From an uncultured Sutterella sp. (GTDB lineage Bacteria; Pseudomonadota; Gammaproteobacteria; Burkholderiales; Burkholderiaceae_F): a stretch of 13,884 bases of DNA. The stretch spans positions 1 through 13,884 of the forward strand of contig CAKQON010000044.1 of the NCBI GenBank assembly GCA_934255515.1, written 5' to 3'. Each line of letters opens with the position of its first letter. Position 1 is the stretch's first letter. Under the pieces are notes generated by a model, which was not told the origin of the DNA, ran no database searches, and saw only the letters and a list, made by a program, of their open reading frames with translations. This document shows positions 5,975-13,040 of the stretch, piece after piece. The position numbers were made by a program, and so were the translations under genes.

Positions 5975-8470
5975 TTATTTCGCAGGGGCAGTGAAGGGAA
6001 GGTCGATCGGACGCTCGCTTTCAGGCGCATTGTTCGAGATCTTCGTAAGGGTGCCCCTCATGTTGGCTTCGATTTCCTTCACGGTTTCCGTGAAGCTTCT
6101 CGTCGTGCCGAGGGTCGGACGCATGGCATTCAGGCAGACGCCGATCGTGGTGGCGTTGTGAAGGAGCGCGCCCACGGCGGGCATCAGGACGCCCATGAGG
6201 CCGCCCGCGAGGAAGCCCGTGTTGAGGCTCACCGAGACGGCAAAGTTCTGGCGGATGCGGCCCATGGTCGCGCAGCCGAGATCAATCGCGGTCGGGAGGT
6301 CGAGGAGGCTGTTGCGGGTGAGAACGACGTCGGCGACTTCCTGAGCAATGTCGGTGCCGTCGCGAAGCGTGGCGCCCACATGCGCGGCTGAAAGCGCCGG
6401 CGAATCGTTGATGCCGTCGCCCACCATCAGCACGCGGCAGCCCTCGGCCTTGAGGTCGAGCACGTGACGGGCCTTGTCCTGCGGAAGAACCTGAGCGCGG
6501 TAGCCGTCGAGGCCGAGCTTCGCAGCGACGTGCGCGGCCGTGCGGTTGTCGTCACCCGTGAGCATGAGGATGCGGCTGATGCCGCGTTCGCGAAGCGCCT
6601 TGATGGCGGCAACTGCTTCGGGACGGACCGGATCCTCAATGCCGAGGACGCCCGCAAGGCGGCCGCCGACGGCGAGGTAGAGAATCGATTTGCCTTCCGC
6701 GGCCAGGCGGTCGACGACTTCCTGAGCGGGATGGAGATCAACCTTCTCGTCGTCGCCAACGAAGTGGCGGCTGCCGAGAACGCACTTTCTGCCGCCGATC
6801 GACGAGCAGATGCCGTGCGCGACGATGTAGCGCACTTCAGTGTCGTGCTCCTCGTCGTTGTGGGAGATGCCCCTTTCCTGGGCCTGGCGCACGATGGCGC
6901 GGGAGACCGGATGGGGGAAGTGCTCTTCAAGGCAGGCGGCAAGGCGCAGCAGCTCCTCTTCGTCGATTTCGTCGTGAATCGGCACGACGTCGGAGAGGAC
7001 GGGCGAAGCCTGAGTAAGGGTGCCCGTCTTGTCGAAGACCACCGTGTCGACCTCGGAGAGGGCTTCGAGGTAGCGGCCGCCCTTCACGAGGACGCCCTTT
7101 TCGGTGCCGTTCTTCATGGCAGTGAGAATGGCCAGCGGCGTCGCGAGCCTCAGCGCGCACGAATAGTCGACCATGAGGACCGAGGCCGTGCGGGTGAGGT
7201 TTCTCGTGAAGAGGAAGACGAGGCCCGCGAGGAGGAAGTTGTAGGGGACGATGGCGTCGGCAAGACGCTCGGCTTTGCCCTGAATGCCCGCCTTCGCGGC
7301 TTCGCTATTCTGAATGAAGCTGACGATCTGGGAGAGTCTCGAGGCGTCGCCCAGAGCCGTCGGACGAATGTCGATTTCGCCGTCTTCAACCACGGTGCCG
7401 GCAAAGACGCTGCCGCCCGCCTCGCGGTGAACGGGGAGCGGTTCGCCCGTCATGGTCGCCTGGTTGACGGAGGCGTCGCCGGCAGTGACCACGCCGTCGA
7501 CAGGAATGACGGAACCGGCGCGGACGACGACGAGGTCTTCCTTCGTGAGGGTATTGAGCTGCTTCCGGGAGAGCTTCCCGTCGGCGCTGCGGACCCAGAC
7601 CTGATCGACCTTGATGGCGAGCTGGTCGGCAAGCGACGCGAGGGACTTCTTTCTCGTATAGCGCTCGAGCATGTCGCCCAGGCCAAGGAGCAGCGTGAGA
7701 AGACCCACCGTTCCGAAGTCGAGCCTCAGGAGCGAAACAAGAATCGCAGAGGCGTCGAGCACCGAGACGTTGAGCTTGCCCTTGAAGGCATTCTTCACGC
7801 CTTCAATGAGATAGGGGATCGAATCAAGAACGGCGTTCCCGATATTGAGCACCATCGGGAGGAAGGGCCTCAGGAAGATGTAGCGGGCGAGGCCGGAGAA
7901 ATCGAGCTCGGCATCCTCTTCCTTAAGCACGGGGGCTTCGCCCTCGTTGCGCTCAAGCGCCGCCTTCCCAAGCGCGGGTCCCACGCGCGACGCCTGAACG
8001 GCAGTGCGCGAGAGGCTGAAAAGCGCCGGGAAGATGCGGGCGAGCGCATCACGGACTTTCGAAAAGACGCGGAGCACCGGCATGTTGGTGAAACCCCGCT
8101 CGATCGCAAAGAAAGTCTGGCCGACGAGACCCTGCGGGCGCGAGCCCTCGGGGAACATTTCGCCCGAAACGAGCCGGGGCGCGGCTTCGCGCGCTTCCCT
8201 GCGGTCCTCGGCCACGACGAGCGTGCGGTCCGGACGGCGGATCGGGGGATTCGTTGCAAGGCTTGCGAAATATGCGGCGGTGCGCGCCTTCGTGGCGACG
8301 TCTTCAACGGTGAGCGTGACGCTACCCGTGAGGGGATTCACTTCAAGCCCCGTAACGCCGGGAACCTTCGTAAGCTCTTCGGCGATGATGACGCCGCTCG
8401 CGTGCGAGAGGGTGCCTCTGGTCTTCCAGCGTTCACGGTTGCCGACCGCGTGCTTCAGATAGAACTGCAT
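5975..8470 (-). CDS. fezB: P1B-type metal ATPase with SCA motif (FezB-like, P1B-6)
   Basis: An 831-residue metal-pumping P-type ATPase. An HMA-like N-domain (1-75) without CxxC is followed by a long linker (76-190) and paired membrane helices from about 199. The A-domain has TGEP (341-344). The ion-binding helix reads DYSCALRLATP (435-445), so SCA (437-439) replaces the CPC/SPC motif of known Cu, Zn and Co pumps. Catalysis is intact: DKTGT with phosphorylated Asp480, the HP motif (520-521), TGDDNRT (638-644) and GDGIND (684-689). Final helices carry HNATTIGVCLNAMRPTLG. SCA-type P1B ATPases without CxxC are, to my knowledge, the subgroup containing FezB, which is required for ferrosome iron granules in several anaerobes. 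The adjacent HMA protein, small membrane proteins and feo operon fit iron as substrate. A plain metal efflux pump remains possible. GAGG lies 11 bases before ATG. Confidence 0.85.
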   Translation of the reverse strand: MQFYLKHAVGNRERWKTRGTLSHASGVIIAEELTKVPGVTGLEVNPLTGSVTLTVEDVATKARTAAYFASLATNPPIRRPDRTLVVAEDRREAREAAPRLVSGEMFPEGSRPQGLVGQTFFAIERGFTNMPVLRVFSKVRDALARIFPALFSLSRTAVQASRVGPALGKAALERNEGEAPVLKEEDAELDFSGLARYIFLRPFLPMVLNIGNAVLDSIPYLIEGVKNAFKGKLNVSVLDASAILVSLLRLDFGTVGLLTLLLGLGDMLERYTRKKSLASLADQLAIKVDQVWVRSADGKLSRKQLNTLTKEDLVVVRAGSVIPVDGVVTAGDASVNQATMTGEPLPVHREAGGSVFAGTVVEDGEIDIRPTALGDASRLSQIVSFIQNSEAAKAGIQGKAERLADAIVPYNFLLAGLVFLFTRNLTRTASVLMVDYSCALRLATPLAILTAMKNGTEKGVLVKGGRYLEALSEVDTVVFDKTGTLTQASPVLSDVVPIHDEIDEEELLRLAACLEEHFPHPVSRAIVRQAQERGISHNDEEHDTEVRYIVAHGICSSIGGRKCVLGSRHFVGDDEKVDLHPAQEVVDRLAAEGKSILYLAVGGRLAGVLGIEDPVRPEAVAAIKALRERGISRILMLTGDDNRTAAHVAAKLGLDGYRAQVLPQDKARHVLDLKAEGCRVLMVGDGINDSPALSAAHVGATLRDGTDIAQEVADVVLTRNSLLDLPTAIDLGCATMGRIRQNFAVSVSLNTGFLAGGLMGVLMPAVGALLHNATTIGVCLNAMRPTLGTTRSFTETVKEIEANMRGTLTKISNNAPESERPIDLPFTAPAK

Positions 8471-8653
8471 TTGTTGTTTGCCTCTGAAAAGCCTTCAAGC
8501 ATGTCGCCCGATCCCTTTCGGGGGGCCAGGCGCGCAGGCTTTGCGAAAAAAAATGGCTCGTGCGAAGCGCCTTCCGGAAGGGAGCGGGGACTCCTCTTCA
8601 GGGGGGAAGGTTCTTCAATGGATATAGAGAAGCATTCTGCCTTGATTGAAGGC

Positions 8654-8669
8654 AAATGAGCATTATTTC
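8654..8669. promoter_or_regulatory. weak Fur-like AT-rich site before the ATPase gene
   Basis: AAATGAGCATTATTTC is a partly symmetrical AT-rich motif (AATnA...TnATT) just downstream of a terminator and about 185 bases before the ATPase start. It could mark a separate regulated promoter for ATPase, HMA protein and small protein. I see no convincing -35/-10 pair, so this is a low-confidence call. Confidence 0.25.
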
Positions 8670-8676
8670 GATTGAG

Positions 8677-8724
8677 AAAAAGCAATGCCCCGCTTGTCCG
8701 TAAACCGGCCATGCGAGGCATTGC
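8677..8724 (-). terminator. rho-independent terminator between the 102-residue gene and the ATPase gene
   Basis: On the minus strand the stem GCAATGCC (complement of 8717-8724) with GGCATTGC (complement of 8682-8689) extends after one mismatch through CGC/GCG, and TTTTTC follows (A-run 8677-8681). The loop contains a smaller CCG/CGG hairpin. It would end or attenuate transcription after the 102-residue gene, separating it from the ATPase gene. Confidence 0.75.
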
Positions 8725-8734
8725 GGCTCATGAT

Positions 8735-8809
8735 CGCTCATCCGGGAGCGCTTCTGATGACGGAACCGCCGCCGCGGGGGCAACGGTTCTTCAGGTTCGC
8801 GGATGAGCG
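8735..8809. repeat. nested inverted repeats downstream of the 102-residue gene
   Basis: CGCTCATCCG (8735-8744) pairs perfectly with CGGATGAGCG (8800-8809). Inside it GAACCG (8763-8768) pairs with CGGTTC (8784-8789), with GC-rich sequence between. This could fold into a long branched hairpin in the 3' untranslated region, just before the terminator hairpin. The whole gap 8471-8867 shows no gene that I can support. Confidence 0.65.
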
Positions 8810-8867
8810 AAGGCGCTTCGAAGGCGTTTCAGCTTCTCTCGAGCCTCGAGCGTGGAGCGCGCGAGGA

Positions 8868-9176
8868 TTAGTTCGCGGGCTTCACGGCCGGGCAGGCTTC
8901 AGCAGCGACCGGGCAGGAGGCTTCTTCTTCAGCCTTTTCCTTGGCTTCGCGCTTTTCCTGGGACTTGACCTGGGCTTCAGCGACGACGTCGGCGAGGTCT
9001 TCCTTCACGCCTTCAACAGCGGCGAGCGCCTTGTCGCGAAGATCAATGCCGCTCGAGATGAGATCGGTGGCAAGGGGCTTCACGGAAAGCTTGCCGCGCG
9101 AGATAGCCATGGCACCGAGAGCGCCGACAGCGAGACCACCGAGGAAGAAAAGGCCGTACTTGTAGTTCTGGTTCAT
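8868..9176 (-). CDS. small single-helix membrane protein with charged coiled tail (candidate FezA-like)
   Basis: A 102-residue protein with no family I can name firmly. The N-terminus is short and cytosolic-looking (MNQNYKYG), followed by one glycine-rich hydrophobic segment (about 8-26, with GGLAVGALG). An amphipathic region follows, then a strongly charged Glu/Lys/Ala helix (about 62-86, EKREAKEKAEEE) likely to be a coiled coil. The last 20 residues contain two Cys-Pro pairs (SCPV and ACPA). Layout is similar to YtxH-type small membrane proteins. GGAG lies eight bases before ATG. It lies upstream of the ATPase on the same strand but is separated by about 400 bases and a terminator. A small membrane protein accompanies FezB in known ferrosome clusters, so a FezA-like role is plausible but unproven by sequence. 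Confidence 0.75.
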   Translation of the reverse strand: MNQNYKYGLFFLGGLAVGALGAMAISRGKLSVKPLATDLISSGIDLRDKALAAVEGVKEDLADVVAEAQVKSQEKREAKEKAEEEASCPVAAEACPAVKPAN

Positions 9177-9278
9177 TTTTTACCGCTCCACGAAAGAATT
9201 TAATCAAATGTCGTAGTAAGGATTCATCAAATTTCGTCGGATTGCGGGGTCGTGAGCGTAAGGAACTTCGATGGATCG

Positions 9279-9329
9279 GGAAGCTTTAAAAGCTTCCGGA
9301 CTGACTGAATCCCGGGGAAATGGATTCAG
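9279..9329. repeat. two adjacent perfect inverted repeats in the leader of the 102-residue gene
   Basis: GGAAGCTTT (9279-9287) and AAAGCTTCC (9289-9297) form a 9-bp perfect repeat around one A. CTGAATCC (9305-9312) and GGATTCAG (9322-9329) form a second 8-bp repeat with a 9-base loop. They lie about 100-150 bases upstream of the minus-strand gene at 9176. No T-run follows, so they are not typical terminators. They may be leader RNA structures or operators. Confidence 0.6.
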
Positions 9330-9455
9330 CCCGGAAAACCTTCTTCCGAAGACTTTCCGCATCGGTTCCCGGCTGGACTGCTCTTGGCGGCAGCCTTCCG
9401 ACATGTCCTCATATTACCCCTACTATGAAAAGGCGGAAGCTCGGAAAAACTGCAC

Positions 9456-9472
9456 TAAGAACGATTCGCAAT
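9456..9472. promoter_or_regulatory. Fur-like site upstream of the fez-like cluster
   Basis: TAAGAACGATTCGCAAT contains AACGATTC followed by CA and T. On the opposite strand this matches the GAATCGTT core of the Fur-like site near feo (4641-4657). It sits about 285 bases upstream of the 102-residue gene. The 9177-9660 stretch is AT-rich and non-coding, and I found no convincing sigma70 promoter there. Confidence 0.35.
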
Positions 9473-9597
9473 CAGAAAATGCCCTTAAGTCAAAACACGT
9501 ACCAATAAATGCGAATTACTCCGATTCAAAACGGTAATAAAAAATGAAACATTATTGAAATAAAAGAGAAATATTTGGCAATTTAAATCGTGAGGAA

Positions 9598-9614
9598 AAT
9601 GAGAATGGTTTTTG
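9598..9614. promoter_or_regulatory. Fur-box-like site in the 9177-9660 intergenic region
   Basis: AATGAGAATGGTTTTTG shares 13 of its first 14 bases with the feo-proximal site AATGAGAATCGTTTATT. It lies between the fez-like cluster (minus strand) and the decayed DUF362/flavoprotein operon (plus strand), so it could have served either. Proximity to the feo operon and near-identity of the motifs suggest common iron control. Confidence 0.45.
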
Positions 9615-9656
9615 TTCGCTAAAGAACAAAAATGAAACAATATGTAAAAATTGTTT
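9609..9656. repeat. two consecutive AT-rich inverted repeats at a composition boundary
   Basis: TTTTTGTTC (9609-9617) pairs with GAACAAAAA (9624-9632) across six bases. AAACAAT (9635-9641) then pairs with ATTGTTT (9650-9656) across eight bases. Both end just before GC-rich coding remnants begin near 9661. They may be operators, a weak terminator, or the edge of an inserted segment. Confidence 0.5.
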
Positions 9657-9663
9657 TTGATAG

Positions 9664-10056
9664 AACATCGGCATCGGGCTCGTCTCGCCCGACGACAAGT
9701 CGATCATCCACGGCCCCGGCTACGAGCGTTCGGAAGGCTTCTACACGAGGCTTGCCGACGCTGCCAAAGGCGTGAAGGACCGTCTCGGCGACCGGCTCAT
9801 TTCGATCAGCATCATTACGGGCATGCACGCAGACCGCTTCGGCGGTGCGAAGCCCCGGTCGGGAGACCTCGGAATCCTGGGTTCGCTCGATCCGACGGCA
9901 GTCGATCAGGCGGCCTGCGATCTCGTCTGGGGCTTGAAGCCCGATGAGGCGAGAAAACTCTCGCTTCGCGAAAAGATCGATTCCGGCTACCTCCAGCTCG
10001 AGTGCCTGGAAGGAATCGGCTCCGGGAGCCGCGCCTACCGGCTCGTCCGCATCTGA
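9664..10056 (+). pseudogene. C-terminal remnant of a DUF362 family protein
   Basis: The frame opens right after a TAG at 9661 and runs to a TGA at 10054-10056, about 130 residues. The sequence is characteristic of the DUF362 C-terminal half: a GVKDRLGDRLISISIITGM segment, then DLGILGSLDPTAVDQAACDLV, and near the end LECLEGIGSGSRAYRLV. Full DUF362 proteins are more than twice as long, many with ferredoxin-type iron-sulfur sites, and the N-terminal half is absent here. Upstream DNA is AT-rich and non-coding, so the gene was truncated by deletion or insertion at about 9660. Four of the last residues and the spacing to the next gene (37 bases, AGGAG before its ATG) suggest a former two-gene operon with the flavoprotein. 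Confidence 0.75.
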
Positions 10057-10093
10057 TATTCGACATTGATAATTACTCTTCAGGAGACCCCAA

Positions 10094-10768
10094 ATGTCTG
10101 ATGTCATTCATTTTTCGCGCAGGGATGCGCTTCGAACCGGTGCGGCCGCCGCGGCCGCAGGTCTTATGGGTGCGAGATCCCTTCCGGCACTCGCCGCTCC
10201 CGGCGGAAAGAGGGTAACCGTCGTCACGGGAAGTCCTCACCGTCGCGGCACGTCCTTTCTGCTTGCCGACGAATTCATTCGCGGCGTGAGGGAGCAGGGA
10301 GCTGAGGTCTTCCGCTTCGACTCCGCCTTCCGGCGGGTCACGGCCTGCAGCGGCTGCGATCGGTGCGGTCTCGGCACCTCGCCCTGCGTCTACCGCGACG
10401 ACATGTTCGAGCTCAATCCTCATCTTCTTGAAAGCAACCTCGTCGTTTTCTGAACGCCGCTCTACTACTTCGGCTTCTCGGCGCAACTGAAGCTCGTGAT
10501 CGACCGCTTCTACGCGATCAACACGCAGTTTCACCACGGCCGCCGCGCCGTGCTCCTTGCCACCGCCTGGAATACGCAGGACTGGACTATCGATGCGCTC
10601 GTGAGCCACTTTGACTTCCTCCTCGCCCTGAAGGACGAGGAGGACGTCAAAATGTTTGCCCTGAACCATCACAGGAAGGCGGTGCAATTGTCAATCACCA
10701 CCATTCTGCCTGCGCCGGGTTTTCAGTTCCGGCGGCAGATGCCGGGATCCCGGACTGGTACGGATTAA
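10094..10768 (+). pseudogene. Tat-exported iron-sulfur flavoprotein / NAD(P)H-dependent oxidoreductase, broken
   Basis: Starts with a twin-arginine signal (SRRDALRTGAA, residues 8-18, then a hydrophobic Ala stretch ending ALAAP). A flavodoxin-like fold follows: VTVVTGSPHRRGTS for the FMN phosphate, then CSGCDRC with a later Cys (85, 88, 91, 98), the compact cysteine motif of iron-sulfur flavoproteins. TGA at 10451-10453 interrupts LVVF-stop-TPLYYFGFSAQLK, and the same frame continues with typical family sequence (VIDRFYAINTQF, then AVLLATAW). Similarity fades after about 10620 (SHFDFLLAL), and the frame ends at 10768 with unrelated residues, so the C-terminus is also damaged. AGGAG lies eight bases before ATG. 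Members reduce small substrates with FMN; Tat export implies a periplasmic role in the ancestor. A recoded TGA was considered and judged unlikely. Confidence 0.75.
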
Positions 10769-10833
10769 AGAGGTTCGGGAACGCATCACGGGCGGCAGTA
10801 GAGCCTCTCTTACGGCACGCGGAGGAAGCTTGA
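10615..10833 (+). other. coding-like orphan fragment after the flavoprotein remnant
   Basis: A different frame is open from 10615 to a TGA at 10831-10833. Its C-terminal part, about 32 residues from ADAGIPDWYGLKRFG to LLRHAEEA, looks like a protein end. I do not recognise the family. It may be the tail of a third decayed gene, or of the flavoprotein after frameshifts. Low confidence. Confidence 0.25.
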
Positions 10834-10838
10834 AAGGC

Positions 10839-10878
10839 AAAAAAAGAAGCCGTCAAGCATCTTATGCTCAACGGCTTC
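10839..10878 (-). terminator. rho-independent terminator of the fumarase gene
   Basis: GAAGCCGT (10846-10853) pairs with ACGGCTTC (10871-10878), with an inner AGCAT/ATGCT stem. Seven A at 10839-10845 give the U-run on the minus strand. It lies about 80 bases after the fumarase stop. Confidence 0.85.
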
Positions 10879-10958
10879 CTGTTGTCTTCCTCTTCCGAAG
10901 GACGTCCCGTCTGACCCGAGGCCTTCAGAGACGCGCTCCGGATGAAGCAGTCAGGCAA

Positions 10959-12614
10959 TTACTTCTTTTCGCACTTGCAGGCGATCTTGCAGGGCTTCAG
11001 CTGCTTGAAGAAGTCGTTGCCCTTGTCGTCGACGAGGATGAAGGCCGGGAAGTTCTCGACCGTGATCTTGTAGACGGCTTCCATGCCGAGCTCCGGATAC
11101 TCGATGCATTCGATGCTCTTGATGGCGTCGGACGAAAGGACCGCAGCAACGCCGCCGATGGTGCCGAGGTAGAAGCCGCCGTGCTTCTTGCAGGCATCCG
11201 TCACAACCTGGGTGCGGTTGCCCTTGGCGATCATCACCATCGAGCCGCCGTGGCTCTGGAAGAGGTCAACGTAGGGGTCCATGCGGTTGGCGGTCGTCGG
11301 GCCCATCGAGCCGCAGGCGTAGCCGGCAGGCGTCTTGGCGGGACCTGCGTAGAGAACCGGATGATCCTTGATGTAGTCGGGGAGCTCTTCGCCGCGGTCA
11401 AGGCGTTCCTTCAGCTTCGCGTGAGCGATGTCGCGGGCGACGATGATCGTGCCGGTAAGTTCGAGGCGGGTCGAGACCGGATACTTCGTGAGGTCGGCGA
11501 GGACTTCCTTCATCGGGCGGTTGAGGTCGATCTTGATCGAGCCGCCTTCGCCGGGCTTCCTCAGTTCTTCAGGGATGAGGCTGCCGGGGTTGTTGTCGAG
11601 CTTCTCAATGAAGACGCCGTCCTTTGTGATCTTCGCCTTGATGTTGCGGTCGGCCGAGCAGGAAACGCCCATGCCGATCGGGCAGGATGCGCCGTGGCGC
11701 GGCAGACGGATCACGCGGACGTCGTGAGCCATGTACTTGCCGCCGAACTGGGCGCCGAGGCCGATCTTCCAAGCTTCCTCGAGGAGCTGCTGTTCGAGCG
11801 CAACGTCGCGGAAGGCGCGGCCCGTTTCATCGCCCGTCGTCGGAAGGTTGTCGTAGTAGTGGCAGGAGGCGAGCTTCACCGTGAGCATCGTGCGTTCAGC
11901 GGAGGTGCCGCCGATCACGAAGGCGATGTGATAGGGCGGGCAGGCAGCTGTGCCGAGGGTCTTCATCTTTTCGATGAGGTAGGGAACGAGCTTCTGGGGA
12001 TTCAGAACCGCCTTCGTTTCCTGGTAGAGGTAGGACTTGTTGGCCGAGCCGCCGCCCTTCACGACGCAGAGGAAGCGGTATTCCATGCCTTCCGTCGCTT
12101 CGATGTCGATCTGCGCGGGGAGGTTGCACTTCGTGTTCACTTCCTCGTACATCGAGAGCGGAGCGTTCTGCGAATAGCGGAGCGCGTTTTCGGTGTAGGT
12201 CTTGTAGACGCCCTTGCTGAGCGCCTCTTCGTCTTCAAAGCCCGTCCAGACCTGCTGTCCCTTTTCGCCGTGGATGATCGCCGTGCCGGTATCCTGGCAG
12301 TAGGGGAGAACGCCCTTGGCAGCGACTTCGCCGTTGCGCAGGAACGTGAGAGCAACGTACTTGTCGTTTTCGCTCGCTTCCGGATCGGACAGGATCTTGG
12401 CAACCTGTTCGTTGTGGGCGCGGCGGAGCATGAAGTTGACGTCGGTGAAGGCGCGGTTCGAGAGCGCGGTCAGGGCTTCGGGGGAAACCTTGAGGATCGG
12501 ATGGCCTTCGAATTCGCCGACGGAGACGCCTTCCTTCGTGAGGAGGTAGTACTCGGTGTCGTCCTTGCCGAGCTGGAACATCGGGGCATATTTGAATGCA
12601 GGAGCTTGTGCCAT
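10959..12614 (-). CDS. fumA: class I (iron-sulfur) fumarate hydratase
   Basis: Interconverts fumarate and malate with an oxygen-sensitive [4Fe-4S] cluster, in the cytoplasm. From the chosen start ([11 protein letters not shown]) it is 551 residues, against 548 in E. coli FumA. Cluster cysteines fall at nearly the same positions as in FumA (105, 224, 318): Cys106 in PYCQDTGT, Cys225 in TAACPPYH and Cys319 in MGVSCSADR. Other class I signatures are [12 protein letters not shown] (187-198) and a GGTSAERT stretch near 235. The frame is open 54 codons further upstream, but that stretch is not family-like and the FumA match begins at 12614. The Shine-Dalgarno is poor (GAGAAGAG about 11 bases upstream). 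It is monocistronic with its own terminator. The related L(+)-tartrate dehydratase is usually two subunits, so fumarase is preferred. The C-terminus ends in [10 protein letters not shown]. Confidence 0.95.
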   Translation of the reverse strand: MAQAPAFKYAPMFQLGKDDTEYYLLTKEGVSVGEFEGHPILKVSPEALTALSNRAFTDVNFMLRRAHNEQVAKILSDPEASENDKYVALTFLRNGEVAAKGVLPYCQDTGTAIIHGEKGQQVWTGFEDEEALSKGVYKTYTENALRYSQNAPLSMYEEVNTKCNLPAQIDIEATEGMEYRFLCVVKGGGSANKSYLYQETKAVLNPQKLVPYLIEKMKTLGTAACPPYHIAFVIGGTSAERTMLTVKLASCHYYDNLPTTGDETGRAFRDVALEQQLLEEAWKIGLGAQFGGKYMAHDVRVIRLPRHGASCPIGMGVSCSADRNIKAKITKDGVFIEKLDNNPGSLIPEELRKPGEGGSIKIDLNRPMKEVLADLTKYPVSTRLELTGTIIVARDIAHAKLKERLDRGEELPDYIKDHPVLYAGPAKTPAGYACGSMGPTTANRMDPYVDLFQSHGGSMVMIAKGNRTQVVTDACKKHGGFYLGTIGGVAAVLSSDAIKSIECIEYPELGMEAVYKITVENFPAFILVDDKGNDFFKQLKPCKIACKCEKK

Positions 12615-13040
12615 GGTTGTGTTTTCTCTTCTCTGTTTAGGGTCAGGCCCGTGAGCGGAGGATCTCCCCCGTTGGGGCCGCTGCAGGATTGTTTTCAAGG
12701 CGCTCTCCTCCATTTGGAAGGAGAAGCTCTTTTTTCTGCTCTTCGAATTATTTACCTCTTCGGAGGGTGAGAGCAACCCTTATGCAAAGGAGAATTGACG
12801 CGGGAGCAAGTCTCTGTCCTGGGCTTACATATCACTCCTATAGGTAGGTATTAACCCTTGAGGTGAAGCGCGAATGCCTCTTGTGCAATATCGAGGAGAA
12901 GCGTTTTCTGCGGGAATTTACGAGCTGAGGACCGGCGGTTTCTGAGGCATTCTTTGCTGATCGCTTCCCTGGGACGACTTACGGGGGCCGGGCAGGGCGA
13001 ACCAAATTCCAACTGACTATTTATTCAAAGGAGCATTTCT
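12615..13040. other. divergent intergenic region between fumA and the PheC-like gene
   Basis: No gene that I can support. The part next to fumA holds short GC-rich hairpins (for example TCTCCTCCA with TGGAAGGAGA around 12706-12724, one bulged A) in what would be its leader. A CCTATAGG palindrome lies near 12838. The two neighbouring genes are transcribed away from each other, so both promoters should lie here, but I could not assign clear -35/-10 pairs. Confidence 0.5.

Noticed and set aside
6464..8659. 731-residue open frame on the + strand opposite the P-type ATPase
   Set aside because: No recognisable domain, typical antisense composition, and the minus-strand ATPase has all catalytic motifs.
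8455..8783. Two short minus-strand frames between the 102-residue gene and the ATPase
   Set aside because: They run across the terminator hairpin and the ATPase ribosome binding site and show no protein-like pattern.
10451..10500. Selenocysteine insertion element after the flavoprotein TGA
   Set aside because: A CGCCG/CGGCG pairing exists downstream, but the loop is large with no convincing bacterial SECIS shape, and the gene is degraded further on.
10830..12770. 646-residue open frame on the + strand opposite fumarase
   Set aside because: Antisense shadow; the minus strand encodes a full-length class I fumarase and the fumarase terminator lies at its start.
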